Source of the DNA: Pseudeuparius sepicola
Taxonomy: Eukaryota > Arthropoda > Insecta > Coleoptera > Anthribidae
DNA length: 64,000 nucleotides
Direction: 5' to 3'
NCBI GenBank assembly: GCA_963920635.1
Contig: OY987302.1
Coordinates: forward strand, 46,689,500 to 46,753,499
The notes beneath the pieces were generated by a model. That model ran no database searches, was not told the origin of the DNA, and saw only the letters and a list, made by a program, of their open reading frames with translations. Below are positions 11,501-21,863 of the stretch, in pieces. Position 1 is the first letter of the stretch. Every line of letters begins with the position of its first letter. The position numbers and the translations under genes were made by a program.

Positions 11501-14500
11501 TTGGGAGGAAACTGAAGAGTATTTTCAGTGGTACAGCGCGAACGACGGCTTCTCCAATCAGCTACTATACAAACAGACCGACTTATTTCAACGGTTCAGC
11601 GTAGTATAGTGGTAGAACGTTCGCCTAGCAAGCGAGAGGTCCCGGGTTAGACCCCCGGCGCTGACAGAAAATCATTTTTAATTTTTTCTGCAATGATGTC
11701 CGATTTTCTTTCTTTCATGTCCATTGGTCTACGTCCTTTACATATGAAAGTTCTTCTCCATTTTCATTTTCAATTATTCCTTACGAGAGATTCATATGCG
11801 AGGGACTACACCAGCATGACTTCCAAGATGTATGGTGGTACAAAGGTATCTAACATAAAGGTTGTGTCTATAAGTCTGGTGTGTTTGGGAGGAAACTGAA
11901 GAGTATTTTCAGTGGTACAGCGCGAACGACGGCTTCTCCAATCAGCTACTATACAAACAGACCGACTTATTTCAACGGTTCAGCGTAGTATAGTGGTAGA
12001 ACGTTCGCCTAGCAAGCGAGAGGTCCCGGGTTAGACCCCCGGCGCTGACAGAAAATCATTTTTTTTTTAATTTTTTCTGCAATGATGTCCGATTTTCTTT
12101 CTTTCATGTCCATTGGTCTACGTCCTTTACATATGAAAGTTCTTCTCCATTTTCATTTTCAATTATTCCTTACGAGAGATTCATATGCGAGGGACTACAC
12201 CAGCATGACTTCCAAGATGTATGGTGGTACAAAGGTATCTAACATAAAGGTTGTGTCTATAAGTCTGGTGTGTTTGGGAGGAAACTGAAGAGTATTTTCT
12301 GTGGTACAGCGCGAACGACGGCTTCTCCGTTCAGCTACTATACAAACAGACCGACTTATTTCAACGGTTCAGCGTAGTATAGTGGTAGAACGTTCGCCTA
12401 GCAAGCGAGAGGTCCCGGGTTAGACCCCCGGCGCTGACAGAAAATCATTTTTAATTTTTTCTGCAATGATGTCCGATTTTCTTTCTTTCATGTCCATTGG
12501 TCTACGTCCTTTACATATGAAAGTTCTTCTCCATTTTCATTTTCAATTATTCCTTACGAGAGATTCATATGGGAGGGACTACACCAGCATGACTTCCAAG
12601 ATGTATGGTGGTACAACGGTATCTAACATAAAGGTTGTGTCTATAAGTCTGGTGTGTTTGGGAGGAAACTGAAGAGTATTTTCAGTGGTACAGCGCGAAC
12701 GACGGCTTCTCCGTTCAGCTACTATACAAACAGACCGACTTATTTCAACGGTTCAGCGTAGTATAGTGGTAGAACGTTCGCCTAGCAAGCGAGAGGTCCC
12801 GGGTTAGACCCCCGGCGCTGACAGAAAATCATTTTTAATTTTTTCTGCAATGATGTCCGATTTTCTTTCTTTCATGTCCATTGGTCTACGTCCTTTACAT
12901 ATGAAAGTTCTTCTCCATTTTCATTTTCAATTATTCCTTACGAGAGATTCATATGGGAGGGACTACACCAGCATGACTTCCAAGATGTATGGTGGTACAA
13001 CGGTATCTAACATAAAGGTTGTGTCTATAAGTCTGGTGTGTTTGGGAGGAAACTGAAGAGTATTTTCAGTGGTACAGCGCGAACGACGGCTTCTCCAATC
13101 AGCTACTATACAAACAGACCGACTTATTTCAACGGTTCAGCGTAGTATAGTGGTAGAACGTTCGCCTAGCAAGCGAGAGGTCCCGGGTTAGACCCCCGGC
13201 GCTGACAGAAAATCATTTTTTTTTTAATTTTTTCTGCAATGATGTCCGATTTTCTTTCTTTCATGTCCATTGGTCTACGTCCTTTACATATGAAAGTTCT
13301 TCTCCATTTTCATTTTCAATTATTCCTTACGAGAGATTCATATGGGAGGGACTACACCAGCATGACTTCCAAGATGTATGGTGGTACAACGGTATCTAAC
13401 ATAAAGGTTGTGTCTATAAGTCTGGTGTGTTTGGGAGGAAACTGAAGAGTATTTTCAGTGGTACAGCGCGAACGACGGCTTCTCCAATCAGCTACTATAC
13501 AAACAGACCGACTTATTTCAACGGTTCAGCGTAGTATAGTGGTAGAACGTTCGCCTAGCAAGCGAGAGGTCCCGGGTTAGACCCCCGGCGCTGACAGAAA
13601 ATCATTTTTTTTTTAATTTTTTCTGCAATGATGTCCGATTTTCTTTCTTTCATGTCCATTGGTCTACGTCCTTTACATATGAAAGTTCTTCTCCATTTTC
13701 ATTTTCAATTATTCCTTACGAGAGATTCATATGCGAGGGACTACACCAGCATGACTTCCAAGATGTATGGTGGTACAAAGGTATCTAACATAAAGGTTGT
13801 GTCTATAAGTCTGGTGTGTTTGGGAGGAAACTGAAGAGTATTTTCAGTGGTACAGCGCGAACGACGGCTTCTCCAATCAGCTACTATACAAACAGACCGA
13901 CTTATTTCAACGGTTCAGCGTAGTATAGTGGTAGAACGTTCGCCTAGCAAGCGAGAGGTCCCGGGTTAGACCCCCGGCGCTGACAGAAAATCATTTTTTT
14001 TTTAATTTTTTCTGCAATGATGTCCGATTTTCTTTCTTTCATGTCCATTGGTCTACGTCCTTTACATATGAAAGTTCTTCTCCATTTTCATTTTCAATTA
14101 TTCCTTACGAGAGATTCATATGCGAGGGACTACACCAGCATGACTTCCAAGATGTATGGTGGTACAAAGGTATCTAACATAAAGGTTGTGTCTATAAGTC
14201 TGGTGTGTTTGGGAGGAAACTGAAGAGTATTTTCTGTGGTACAGCGCGAACGACGGCTTCTCCGTTCAGCTACTATACAAACAGACCGACTTATTTCAAC
14301 GGTTCAGCGTAGTATAGTGGTAGAACGTTCGCCTAGCAAGCGAGAGGTCCCGGGTTAGACCCCCGGCGCTGACAGAAAATCATTTTTAATTTTTTCTGCA
14401 ATGATGTCCGATTTTCTTTCTTTCATGTCCATTGGTCTACGTCCTTTACATATGAAAGTTCTTCTCCATTTTCATTTTCAATTATTCCTTACGAGAGATT

Positions 14501-14757
14501 CATATGGGAGGGACTACACCAGCATGACTTCCAAGATGTATGGTGGTACAACGGTATCTAACATAAAGGTTGTGTCTATAAGTCTGGTGTGTTTGGGAGG
14601 AAACTGAAGAGTATTTTCAGTGGTACAGCGCGAACGACGGCTTCTCCAATCAGCTACTATACAAACAGACCGACTTATTTCAACGGTTCAGCGTAGTATA
14701 GTGGTAGAACGTTCGCCTAGCAAGCGAGAGGTCCCGGGTTAGACCCCCGGCGCTGAC
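8524..14757 (+). other. Seventeen direct tRNA-Ala(AGC)-like modules within the array
   Basis: Each module is 71 nt. They start at 8524, 8907, 9291, 9675, 10059, 10443, 10827, 11211, 11595, 11979, 12368, 12752, 13136, 13525, 13914, 14303 and 14687. The fold is as in the inverted copy, but the T loop is TTAGACC in most copies, replacing the near-invariant C56 of the B box. The first copy (8524) is further changed in the T arm. TTTTTAATTTTTT follows each, a plausible pol III terminator; the five-T insertions of the 389-bp units fall exactly there. The weakened B box argues that most direct copies are poorly transcribed or silent. Confidence 0.6.
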
Positions 14758-14865
14758 AGAAAATCATTTTTAATTTTTCTGAAATAATGTCCGATTTTTC
14801 TTTCTGTCATGTCCATTGGTCTACGTCCTTTACGTATGAAAGTTCTTCTACATTTTAATTTTCAG

Positions 14866-14877
14866 TCCCTTAATCTG
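14866..14877. repeat. Right 12-bp flanking duplication of the array (TCCCTTAATCTG)
   Basis: This is the partner of 8120-8131. It lies exactly at the point where array sequence stops (after ATTTTCAG) and minus-strand RT coding remnant begins. Confidence 0.65.
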
Positions 14878-15245
14878 CGTATCACAGCACAAGCGCTATT
14901 CATTTTTGATATTAGGCTTGCTATTTCTGTGTCCCAATGTAGTGTTCTTTGTATATGTATGTACATTGTGCACCCAAGAATTTCGTACTTTGTTCAACTG
15001 CCATTAAGTGTAACATAGAGTGAAGAGCCAAATGCTCTGAATTTACTGAAAGCTAAAAGACTGTTTTTTTCTGTATTTAGTCTCAGACTACTTTGTGTGC
15101 ATCACATTTTCATTTGCTCTGTGACTTCTGAACAAGCTGCAGATAGTTCTTTAACAGTTTTTGCATTCGGAATGACAGTCGTGTCATCCGCAAACTGGCA
15201 AAGAAGACTAGATAACAGAGCAATTTTATTCATGATAATCGCAAG
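14878..15245 (-). pseudogene. Non-LTR retrotransposon remnant: RT palm with FADDT
   Basis: The minus strand reads QFADDTTVIPNAKTVKEL, the catalytic palm motif of a non-LTR reverse transcriptase, followed after a stop by a KFLGAQ segment (the usual K-F-L-G motif). It ends in KMNSACAVIRRLR right at the array edge. That text is the usual lead-in to the RT segment found on the far side of the array at 8119-7836. Upstream domains of the same element follow at higher coordinates. Stops and frameshifts make it defunct. Confidence 0.8.
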
Positions 15246-16009
15246 ACATACATTTCGTCAAAATACACAATAAAATACCTAGTTATAAATAAACAGTTTA
15301 AACAATTATTTACATATTAAAATTATTAAAACATTGTCACAAAACTCTTTGGGCAGTAGCCTACAGTCACAAAGTGAATAATTGACTGAGCTCTCCCTCA
15401 ATTTTTTCATTAGAGAAATAGGCGCTTTTCACAAATAAATTTTAGTTATCCGGACCGATTGAAATGAAAAAAATATGTTTCTATGAAGCTGTTATACTGA
15501 TTTTCGGCAGTATCATTCTCATAAACTTCAGACTAGATTTCAGAATTTAGAATGGACCTAAAATTTGCAATATTAAATTTAGAGAAGTGTCGTATTTTAA
15601 TACATTCTGGTTCATTCCTATATTGTATGTCAATTTTTACAAATTGCCCAAAGTTTTATAAATGTCAGCACTTAAGTCATCCTCATCGTAATTACTAAAG
15701 ATGTTGTCGATCTGATGACCAAAACTGATTTTCGTTACTCCACGTACATGGGAGTTGAGATGAAAGGTACTATGCAAGTTCCAATATGATACACTATTTG
15801 TACACTATTTGTACTATTTGTATGATTGAAATGAAAATTAAAATCACCATGAATGTCAGGATCAAAAATGTTTCATACAACAGATTTTCAAAAAATGTTT
15901 CGTACAACAGATTTTCTATATTTTTAGAATACAATTCAGGATCTCCTCAAGGTGACCTATACACATAAAATATCATTATTCTCAAGCTATTTATGACTAA
16001 GTTACATAT

Positions 16010-16276
16010 TCAGTCTTTATGTTTAGGGGTTATCACAGTTTTTGCGACATTCATTTTAAGATTACTTTTAGCAAAAATTACTGTGCCAAGTCCTCGGTAG
16101 TGAAAACCTGTAGAATAGCTTACTAACTTATAATTATCAATATTTACAGAGGATAAATCATTTTCGCTATGAAACCAATGTTTGGTTAAACAAAGTACTT
16201 CAGGTTGTGTATCATAAACGATAACTGACAGTTCAAGAATCTTGCTGTTGAGACCTCTTATGTTGATGTGAAAAAA
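16010..16276 (-). pseudogene. Non-LTR retrotransposon remnant: apurinic-type endonuclease domain
   Basis: An open minus-strand segment of about 88 codons begins HINIRGLNSKILEL and continues PEVLCLTKHWF and NYKLVSYSTGFHYRGLGTVIFAK. These match the N-terminal APE-like endonuclease of LINE ORF2 (N-I-R-G-L, then the C-L-T-E-H-W motif, here with Lys in place of Glu, then the G-G-x-x-I block). Replacement of that catalytic Glu and the truncation after about 90 residues show decay. It is in order and orientation with the RT remnant downstream, but the region between (15246-16009) has lost most coding sequence. Confidence 0.8.
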
Positions 16277-16384
16277 TGTTATAAAATTATCAACTTGCTT
16301 ACTACTAATATGACTATTTCTAATGTGGCTATTTCTATTAGTGACATTTATTTGGTATTGCTGTCTAAAAAATTTTATCCATTA

Positions 16385-16670
16385 TGAAATTAAACTGGTC
16401 GAAAGCAATCCCACTCGGCTAAAAGTTTTCACTATAATATATTGTATTGTGGAGATCAATCAGCCTTTACGCCAATCATGAAAGATTTTCTTCTGGAGAC
16501 TTTCCATTTAGGTTCACACAGCTTCACCAAGACATCATCAGTTGAAAAAAATTTGAAATATTTGTATTTGCAACCACATAATCCCTAACGACACTGGATT
16601 TAACCCTAGACAAGTACAGCCAATGGTTCTTTTCTCTATTTATAAATTTTTAAGCCACAAATTGCAGCCG
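16385..16670 (-). pseudogene. Possible ORF1 (gag-like) remnant of the same retrotransposon
   Basis: Minus-strand fragments in two frames read VVRDYVVANTNISNFFQ and then VKLCEPKWKVSRRKSFMIGV, ending in PSGIAFDQF after a stop. This resembles the C-terminal RRM-like portion of insect LINE ORF1 proteins. It lies just upstream of the endonuclease remnant in the correct orientation. Similarity is from memory and partial, so this is moderate evidence only. Confidence 0.45.
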
Positions 16671-17920
16671 AGTAACTTCTCGTGTTCCTACTCTTTTGGG
16701 CTTCATTATTTTTTTCACTGGTTACCTTCTTCCTCGCCTTTCTCCTTTTGACTTCTACGAAATTTTCATCTTTTTCTCCTTGAAATTCATCTCGAATTAT
16801 TTTACCCCAATATTATTAAATGGGATGTTGTCAATTACAATGAATCGTTGAAAGTTGATTTTATTAGACATACATACATACAGTAAGTAGCACAAAAAAA
16901 AATAACAATACGATTAGAAATATGTTTTAAGTGACCATTACAATGAAAAAAGTTTAATTTTAAAAATAAAGAAAGATATTCCCTATTCAATTAACATTTC
17001 ACCCTTTTGTAATTTTAAAAAGAGGGTGATGTATAGAGCCTTCTGTAATTATTGGAAAAAGTTGGTTAAAAAACTTTACACTCAAAACTATGTGAAAAGA
17101 GGTCACAGTATGAACAGTTGAAGAAAAAATATCAGGACTGTTGGGAGGTTATTTCTCTACAGGAAATATTAAGATGTTGCAAAATGGTAGGCTAAAAATA
17201 CAACAAAACCTAAATTTATTCCACTAAAAATACATATCACAGATACGGTGTCCTAGCTTAAGATTTTGTCCTACCCCTGAGATAGAAAATTGGGCCTCTT
17301 CTGCGTAGAAAAAAGTAAAAAGTATATCTGCCAAGGTATAGTGTATAATTATAATACAAATAAATCTGAATGTATCTCAATGTGTCAATCTGAAATTTAT
17401 GTGTACAACTATCGTAAAAAGATAAATAGTTGAAAATTATTGAAATATCTTATAAACAGAAAAGAGTTACTCACGGTCATGTAAAAAAAATCAAAGTGAC
17501 TAATACATAGATTGGGAGTACATGAATTAAACACGTATTTAGAGTGTACACATCACATCCACATATTGTGTGATATTTCTTCACCAAATGTACCCTAGCC
17601 CTTCTTCCGAGCAGATGTAGTATTAATCGTTAAGTAGAACCTCCAGTAGAACTTACACTATTCTACGTTATCAGCTGTGTATTGTCGTTGGCCATTGACA
17701 CCCACACTCAAAATTAAGAGTATTATTATAAATATATGTATACTATTCACCTCTGTAAAAATGGTGGGAATTGAATTTGGCTTTAATTACCTTCTGTCGT
17801 TTTTGCACATTCTAAAACGGTCTTCTTTAAAATGCCGCTTGTTCTATAGGGTGAATAAATATTCCTACACACAAAAACTGATTTTAAACACATCTCAATA
17901 CCATTATTTTCAAATTATAC

Positions 17921-18033
17921 CTGTTCCAGCACCAATTGATTCGACCCAAGTTTTCAGTTTGATGCTACTGCTCGGGAATTCAAACAGAGGCAATTGCTCA
18001 AAGCGGCAATTCGCCATGGAACACAACCGACAC
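17921..18033 (-). other. Exon-like segment with CRLC motif (possible zinc-binding domain exon)
   Basis: On the minus strand a pyrimidine-rich acceptor (TTCTTTTTACAG) precedes an open 113-nt segment reading CRLCSMANCRFEQLPLFEFP and then KLKTWVESIGAG. It closes at a possible donor (ACAG/GTATAA). C-x2-C followed by L-F-E-F-P and a Trp recalls insect ZAD or THAP zinc-binding domains, but neither is complete. No continuing exon was found. It could be chance, a lone exon of a nested gene, or a transposase relic. Confidence 0.22.
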
Positions 18034-18339
18034 CTGTAAAAAGAACCCCCAGCTTTTAATAAATTCAAAACACCGCTCACATTTGCTCACTAGTCAAAAA
18101 AAAAAATGGCACCCAGCTCCGGTATTAATAGATAACACACAGGAAGTAACTAGGAATAATAACAGGCAATAATTAATAAACTTAAGAAACACGAAAATAC
18201 GAAACACTTCTTACTGACCCTTTGACAACAGCTGATTTATGATTTATTTGTGGCAGAAGTAAATGTCCCTGTGATATAACCTTTATATTTTGTGCCTGAC
18301 AGGAGTACGGCCCTTGGCTCTGTATTGCAGTCAACTGTT

Positions 18340-18445
18340 GAAGTACACAATTTGGATTTTAGGTCCGATTGAGCAGGATAGAAAGGACACCCAGGTAAAT
18401 TGTAGGAGGCCATGGAAAATAGAATCTCTTTTCCGACATTTCTGT
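18340..18445. repeat. Dispersed repeat fragment shared with 6653-6760 (inverted)
   Basis: The words ATTGAGCAGG, AGAAAGGACACC and GTAG(G/A)AGGCCATG occur in the same order here and, on the other strand, at 6653-6760. The match is gapped and diverged, so this is an old repeat of unknown class. Confidence 0.35.
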
Positions 18446-18553
18446 TGAATTTAAACAATAAAACCTAGTTCAAGTAATTTTTTTGGGTCTTATTTCCTTT
18501 TTCTTGTACCAAGAGAAAATTAAAAAAAAAATGAAACCATAAAATGTTTTTAG

Positions 18554-18707
18554 AGGATTATTGTCAGCTCACGTTCTTGCCGATTACTTGCAAGAAAGAG
18601 ATGGTATTATGAGATGGTATAAAGGTGAACTCCTTGATATGGCAAAGGATGTTGGATATCGCCTCCTACCTGCCTTCAATACGACAACTGGCATTCCACA
18701 TTCTAGG
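18554..18707 (+). CDS. Edem3: EDEM3, second exon in window (GH47)
   Basis: The acceptor TTTTTAG precedes the single base that completes the Gly codon split after 6004. The exon then reads GLLSAHVLADYL, continues DELL-like (here GELLDMAKDVGYRLLPAF) and ends NTTTGIPHSR at an AGG/GTAAGT donor, in phase 0. The NTT is a potential N-glycosylation sequon, as expected for an ER-lumenal protein. Flanking introns are about 12.5 kb and 13.5 kb. Confidence 0.95.
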
Positions 18708-19412
18708 GTAAGTTATCTCTCTTACCTCTAACCTAACTTAACTGACATTATACATGTGCGGTTTACTAATTGCTCTACACTCACTGGGATTAAGTACTAC
18801 AGTTTTCTAGCACTTTCCTTATTAGATAGATAGATAACAGTTGATTTCACATCAAATTACAAAAGTATGTGTAGCAAGTCAGTTTAACATGGTAAAACAA
18901 TTACACGTGTTAAGAATAAAAAATACATAAAAGTATAAAAGTTATTAATTAATCTATCCGCTTAATACTTAAATCTAAAACAACAACCAAACACAAAATT
19001 AAAATTCTTAATAATTTAAGAATTCTCGTGTATTGTAAAATATGTTATTTGAAAGGCTAATAATAATAATAATAATAATACTGGATTTAAACACGTTATT
19101 CTCCCATTGCCTGACTGAGCTAGGGCAGTGGTTATATAGTGTATATCTAGATTTTTTTTGTGCATTTGGCCAATTTATATTGTTGAGTCCGCAATAGATC
19201 TTTGCTTTTTGTTGGATATCCATAAATATCGGAAAGACATGTGTATAGCCAAACACATGCCTTTTGTAGTTGAGCAAATACTATCCTAGTTAATAATAAT
19301 AATAACAATGACTTTATTCAATGCCTTACTACATACATTTTACATTGCATGTACATCAGAAAAAATGGGACTTAAATGGCTAAGTTTAGCACCAGCTACT
19401 CTTACACTTAAC
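18708..19412. other. Start of EDEM3 intron 2
   Basis: No gene. It includes a TAA microsatellite (19058-19080) and a second TAA run near 19290 followed by ACTTTATTCAATGCC, which resembles the TAA-tailed 3' end of the non-LTR element at 7561. Confidence 0.5.
19058..19080. repeat. TAA microsatellite
   Basis: Uninterrupted TAA units followed by CTGG. It is the same motif in which the Dong/R4-like element of this window is seated, so it is a potential empty target. Confidence 0.9.
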
Positions 19413-19950
19413 TAGGGTTTCCAATTTTTGGAATCGGGATCCCGTTTTGAGATTCCGGGATGAAAATCCAAATCCCGGGATCCCGTTTTGGATCCCGGGA
19501 TCCCGAGATCAATCCTAATAATATTTTTATTAAAATGCGTAATATTAGCAATAGCAAATAAAAATGCAGACATACGGATTTTTTTAAAAAAAAACTTAAA
19601 TAAAAAACATTTTTATATATTTACCTACATAATATTGTATTAGATAGGTATAGGTAAGTGAAATGAAATAGTGAATCTCCGGTTGTATCATAATAAATAC
19701 GTAAATAACTTGGGAAAACTAAATAAAACGCCGATAAAGTACAAAAAAATGCATTTTACACAAAAACCGTCAAGAACAGATTAATTTTCGATCATTTAAA
19801 AAAATCGGAATTTTCGGCACCGCTATATCTCAACCCGGGAATTTCGAGACCCCACCGGCATCCCGGGATCTCGAAATCCCGGGATCCCATCTAAAACCCC
19901 TCCGGGATCCAGGGATTTCGAGATCCCGGGATCCCGGACTGGAAACCCTA
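19413..19950. mobile_element. Non-autonomous hAT-like element (TSD CACTTAAC)
   Basis: Termini TAGGGTTTCCA and TGGAAACCCTA are inverted repeats, flanked by a perfect 8-bp duplication CACTTAAC (19405-19412 and 19951-19958). Eight-base duplications are characteristic of hAT transposons. Sub-terminal sequence on both sides consists of repeated GGGATCCCG and CCCGGGATC words, likely transposase binding repeats. There is no coding capacity. Confidence 0.9.
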
Positions 19951-20763
19951 CACTTAACCATTAAAGTCTTTTCTAGTTGATCTAGATTGATTTTAATATG
20001 GGTCTTTCGGGGATGTGCAGACCACGACAGGCACCCATACTAAATTTCCATTAAATATTGAAAACTAGTTTGGCGTTGCCAGGAACCAGACCATTTTCTC
20101 CCATATGCCACTCGCCATTTCTTTTTAATTATTATTGGGGACATTAAAAATATTCATTATTATTATTATAGAGGGAGAAAAATAATATATCACTTATAGT
20201 CAACCAGCATATTTATACGGAAATTTATTGAAAGAAACAAACATTGCTGTCAGATCCAAATCAGATGGCTGTAGCATATCTAAATATTGTTACAGTATAC
20301 CTAGTCTAAAAATAAAAATTCTTGCAACATGTATCAATATTTGATTATAACGTTATAAGATTTTTTTTGCAATAATTTTATATGCCTACTTAAATGTGAT
20401 TATACAGTGTGTCCCTGTATTATTGTAACTATACTAATGGAGTTTCTTTTGTAATTTGTATTAATATCAATTAAGATATTCTTTTATAAAATAAATCCTC
20501 TGTTGTGATGTTACTTAAAAAGATAATGTTAAAATTTGAAAATTGATACAGTGTGCTTAGAAAATTGAACAAAAAAAGATAATACCCAAAAAGGAGAAAA
20601 AAGAATTTCTGAAAAAATAGCATATTCTATTCGGATTGGAAGTGACTTTTTGTGACAAGCCTTTGTTAATGACACCCTTGTTTATGAGACTAGATAGCTT
20701 TTGCTTATGGCGGAATTTCTATATATTAATAGATTTAGTTGCTTGTGTCGGCCTCTAAGGACC

Positions 20764-20880
20764 AAATCTAAAACTAACGGAGATCTATGATCGGATTCAC
20801 AAGGCGCCACCTATTATCAAAATCTAAAACTAACGGAGATCTATGATCAGATTCACAAGAGCGCCACCTATTATCAAAAT
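20764..20880. repeat. Two-copy tandem duplication, unit about 57 bp
   Basis: The unit AAATCTAAAACTAACGGAGA through CCACCTATTATCAA occurs twice in succession, with one substitution (TCGG/TCAG) and a one-base insertion (AAGGCG/AAGAGCG). It lies just before a GC-richer patch. Confidence 0.9.
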
Positions 20881-21130
20881 CAAAAACCTCAGCGCTTACT
20901 CGATCTCGTTTAGAAACCTGTCACGCTACGCAGATCCCATACTGTGTATATTCGCCGACTTATCGATCGGCAGTGACGTCACTGGAGCCCTCGGCCGGTT
21001 TGTTTACTCTTGGCACAGCCGACCAGAGTAATAAAAACGGTTGAAAGCGATTTTTTCTATAGTTTTTGTATCGATCGCTGAGTCATCACCGGTCAGCCGG
21101 CCACCGAACAACCATGCCTCCCAAGGTCAT
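20880..21130 (+). promoter_or_regulatory. GC-richer, promoter-like patch inside EDEM3 intron 2
   Basis: In AT-rich surroundings this patch carries a CRE-type palindrome TGACGTCA, two ATCGATCG words, and then ACAACC-ATGCCTCCCAAGG, a favourable start context opening MPPKV before a quick stop. It could be the promoter and first exon of a nested gene, a retrocopy of a 5' end, or chance. No downstream exon was found. Confidence 0.2.
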
Positions 21131-21863
21131 TATATTCTTCCCTACCTAGGTCGACGCATTATATTACAAATGAATTTTAGGTGTTGAAAATAATTACGGA
21201 AACAATAATTATAATAAAGTTTATTCAGATATTTACAATTATATACCTAGCTATACCTTGGTATTGAAAACATTTTAAATAATAAACTGAAATAATCCTC
21301 AAGAAAAATTTGCTTGTGCATGCTTTCGTTGATTGAGGATTCCTTCCTCCATCGACGAGGCTTTTAACGAGGATAAGATCACAGACCTATACAGGATGTC
21401 TATATTAAAGGGGAGCCAGTGAATATCTTGATAAATATGCATTTTTCGGTTTCGGACAACTTTCTTTGAAAGAAAAGATTGCTTTTTTGATGGTCTAACT
21501 TTATGCAAAAGCCGAGGCAAAAGCATATTCGAGAATTACGGCCTATACTTTCCCAGATAATTTTGAAAAACCTTTGTAAAAACCGCCTTGTTTTAAGAGT
21601 TACCGAAAAAATTTTTAATGACGTTTGTGGGCAAAACTGACTGCTTTCAGTTTACTTTATTAGAATTTGGAAAAAGGCCACCGTTTATAGCACTAAAAAA
21701 ACTCAGCTGGCATGCTAGAAAATTTTAAAACTGTCCGAGATAGTTTTACCTTTACCACGGGATAAACGATACCTTTACCAATACCTCCTGAGAAATTTCC
21801 AAGATTTGCAAAATAGTAGTTATGTTGTGAAATATAGCGTTGATTTTCATCGACGAATGTAGG

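Larger units (their letters stand above)
8132..14865 (+). repeat. Tandem satellite array of about 384-bp tRNA-bearing units
   Basis: Near-identical units repeat every 384 bp, or 389 bp where five extra T residues occur. The spacing follows a fixed landmark (ATGATGTCCG) at 8621, 9005 and so on to 14401, with a truncated last unit ending at 14865. The unit contains a 71-nt tRNA-like module, a T-rich run after it, and about 290 bp of spacer. The outermost left unit (about 8132-8492) is inverted and more diverged, so the array opens head to head. Sub-variants (GCGAGGG versus GGGAGGG, AAAGG versus AACGG, CCGTTC versus CCAATC) are scattered among units, as expected from unequal exchange or gene conversion. 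Each unit carries a 68-codon open frame, but all copies are homogenised, so the open frame is weak evidence for a protein. Confidence 0.95.
16671..18553. other. EDEM3 intron 1, 3' part
   Basis: AT-rich sequence with no supported gene. It holds an exon-like minus-strand segment at 17921-18033 and a dispersed repeat near 18340-18445. A 120-codon plus-strand open frame at 17677-18039 overlaps the exon-like segment and shows no motif. Confidence 0.55.

Noticed and set aside
8621..14607. Sixteen near-identical 68-codon frames, one per satellite unit, as a repeated small-protein family
   Set aside because: The units are homogenised DNA copies, so shared open frames are expected. There is no excess of silent changes, no signal or domain, and variants change residues freely.
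8132..14865. Regularly spaced repeats as a CRISPR-like array
   Set aside because: Units are 384 bp and nearly identical throughout, with no unique spacers, and the genome is eukaryotic.
15786..15968. Plus-strand frame ending NSGSPQGDLYT as an RT motif B
   Set aside because: Only the S-P-Q-G-D-L words fit; there are no flanking RT motifs, and the surrounding LINE remnant is on the other strand.
17677..18039. 120-codon plus-strand frame as a gene
   Set aside because: It has low-complexity, hydrophobic-then-random composition, no motif and no supporting context; the better signal in this interval is on the minus strand.
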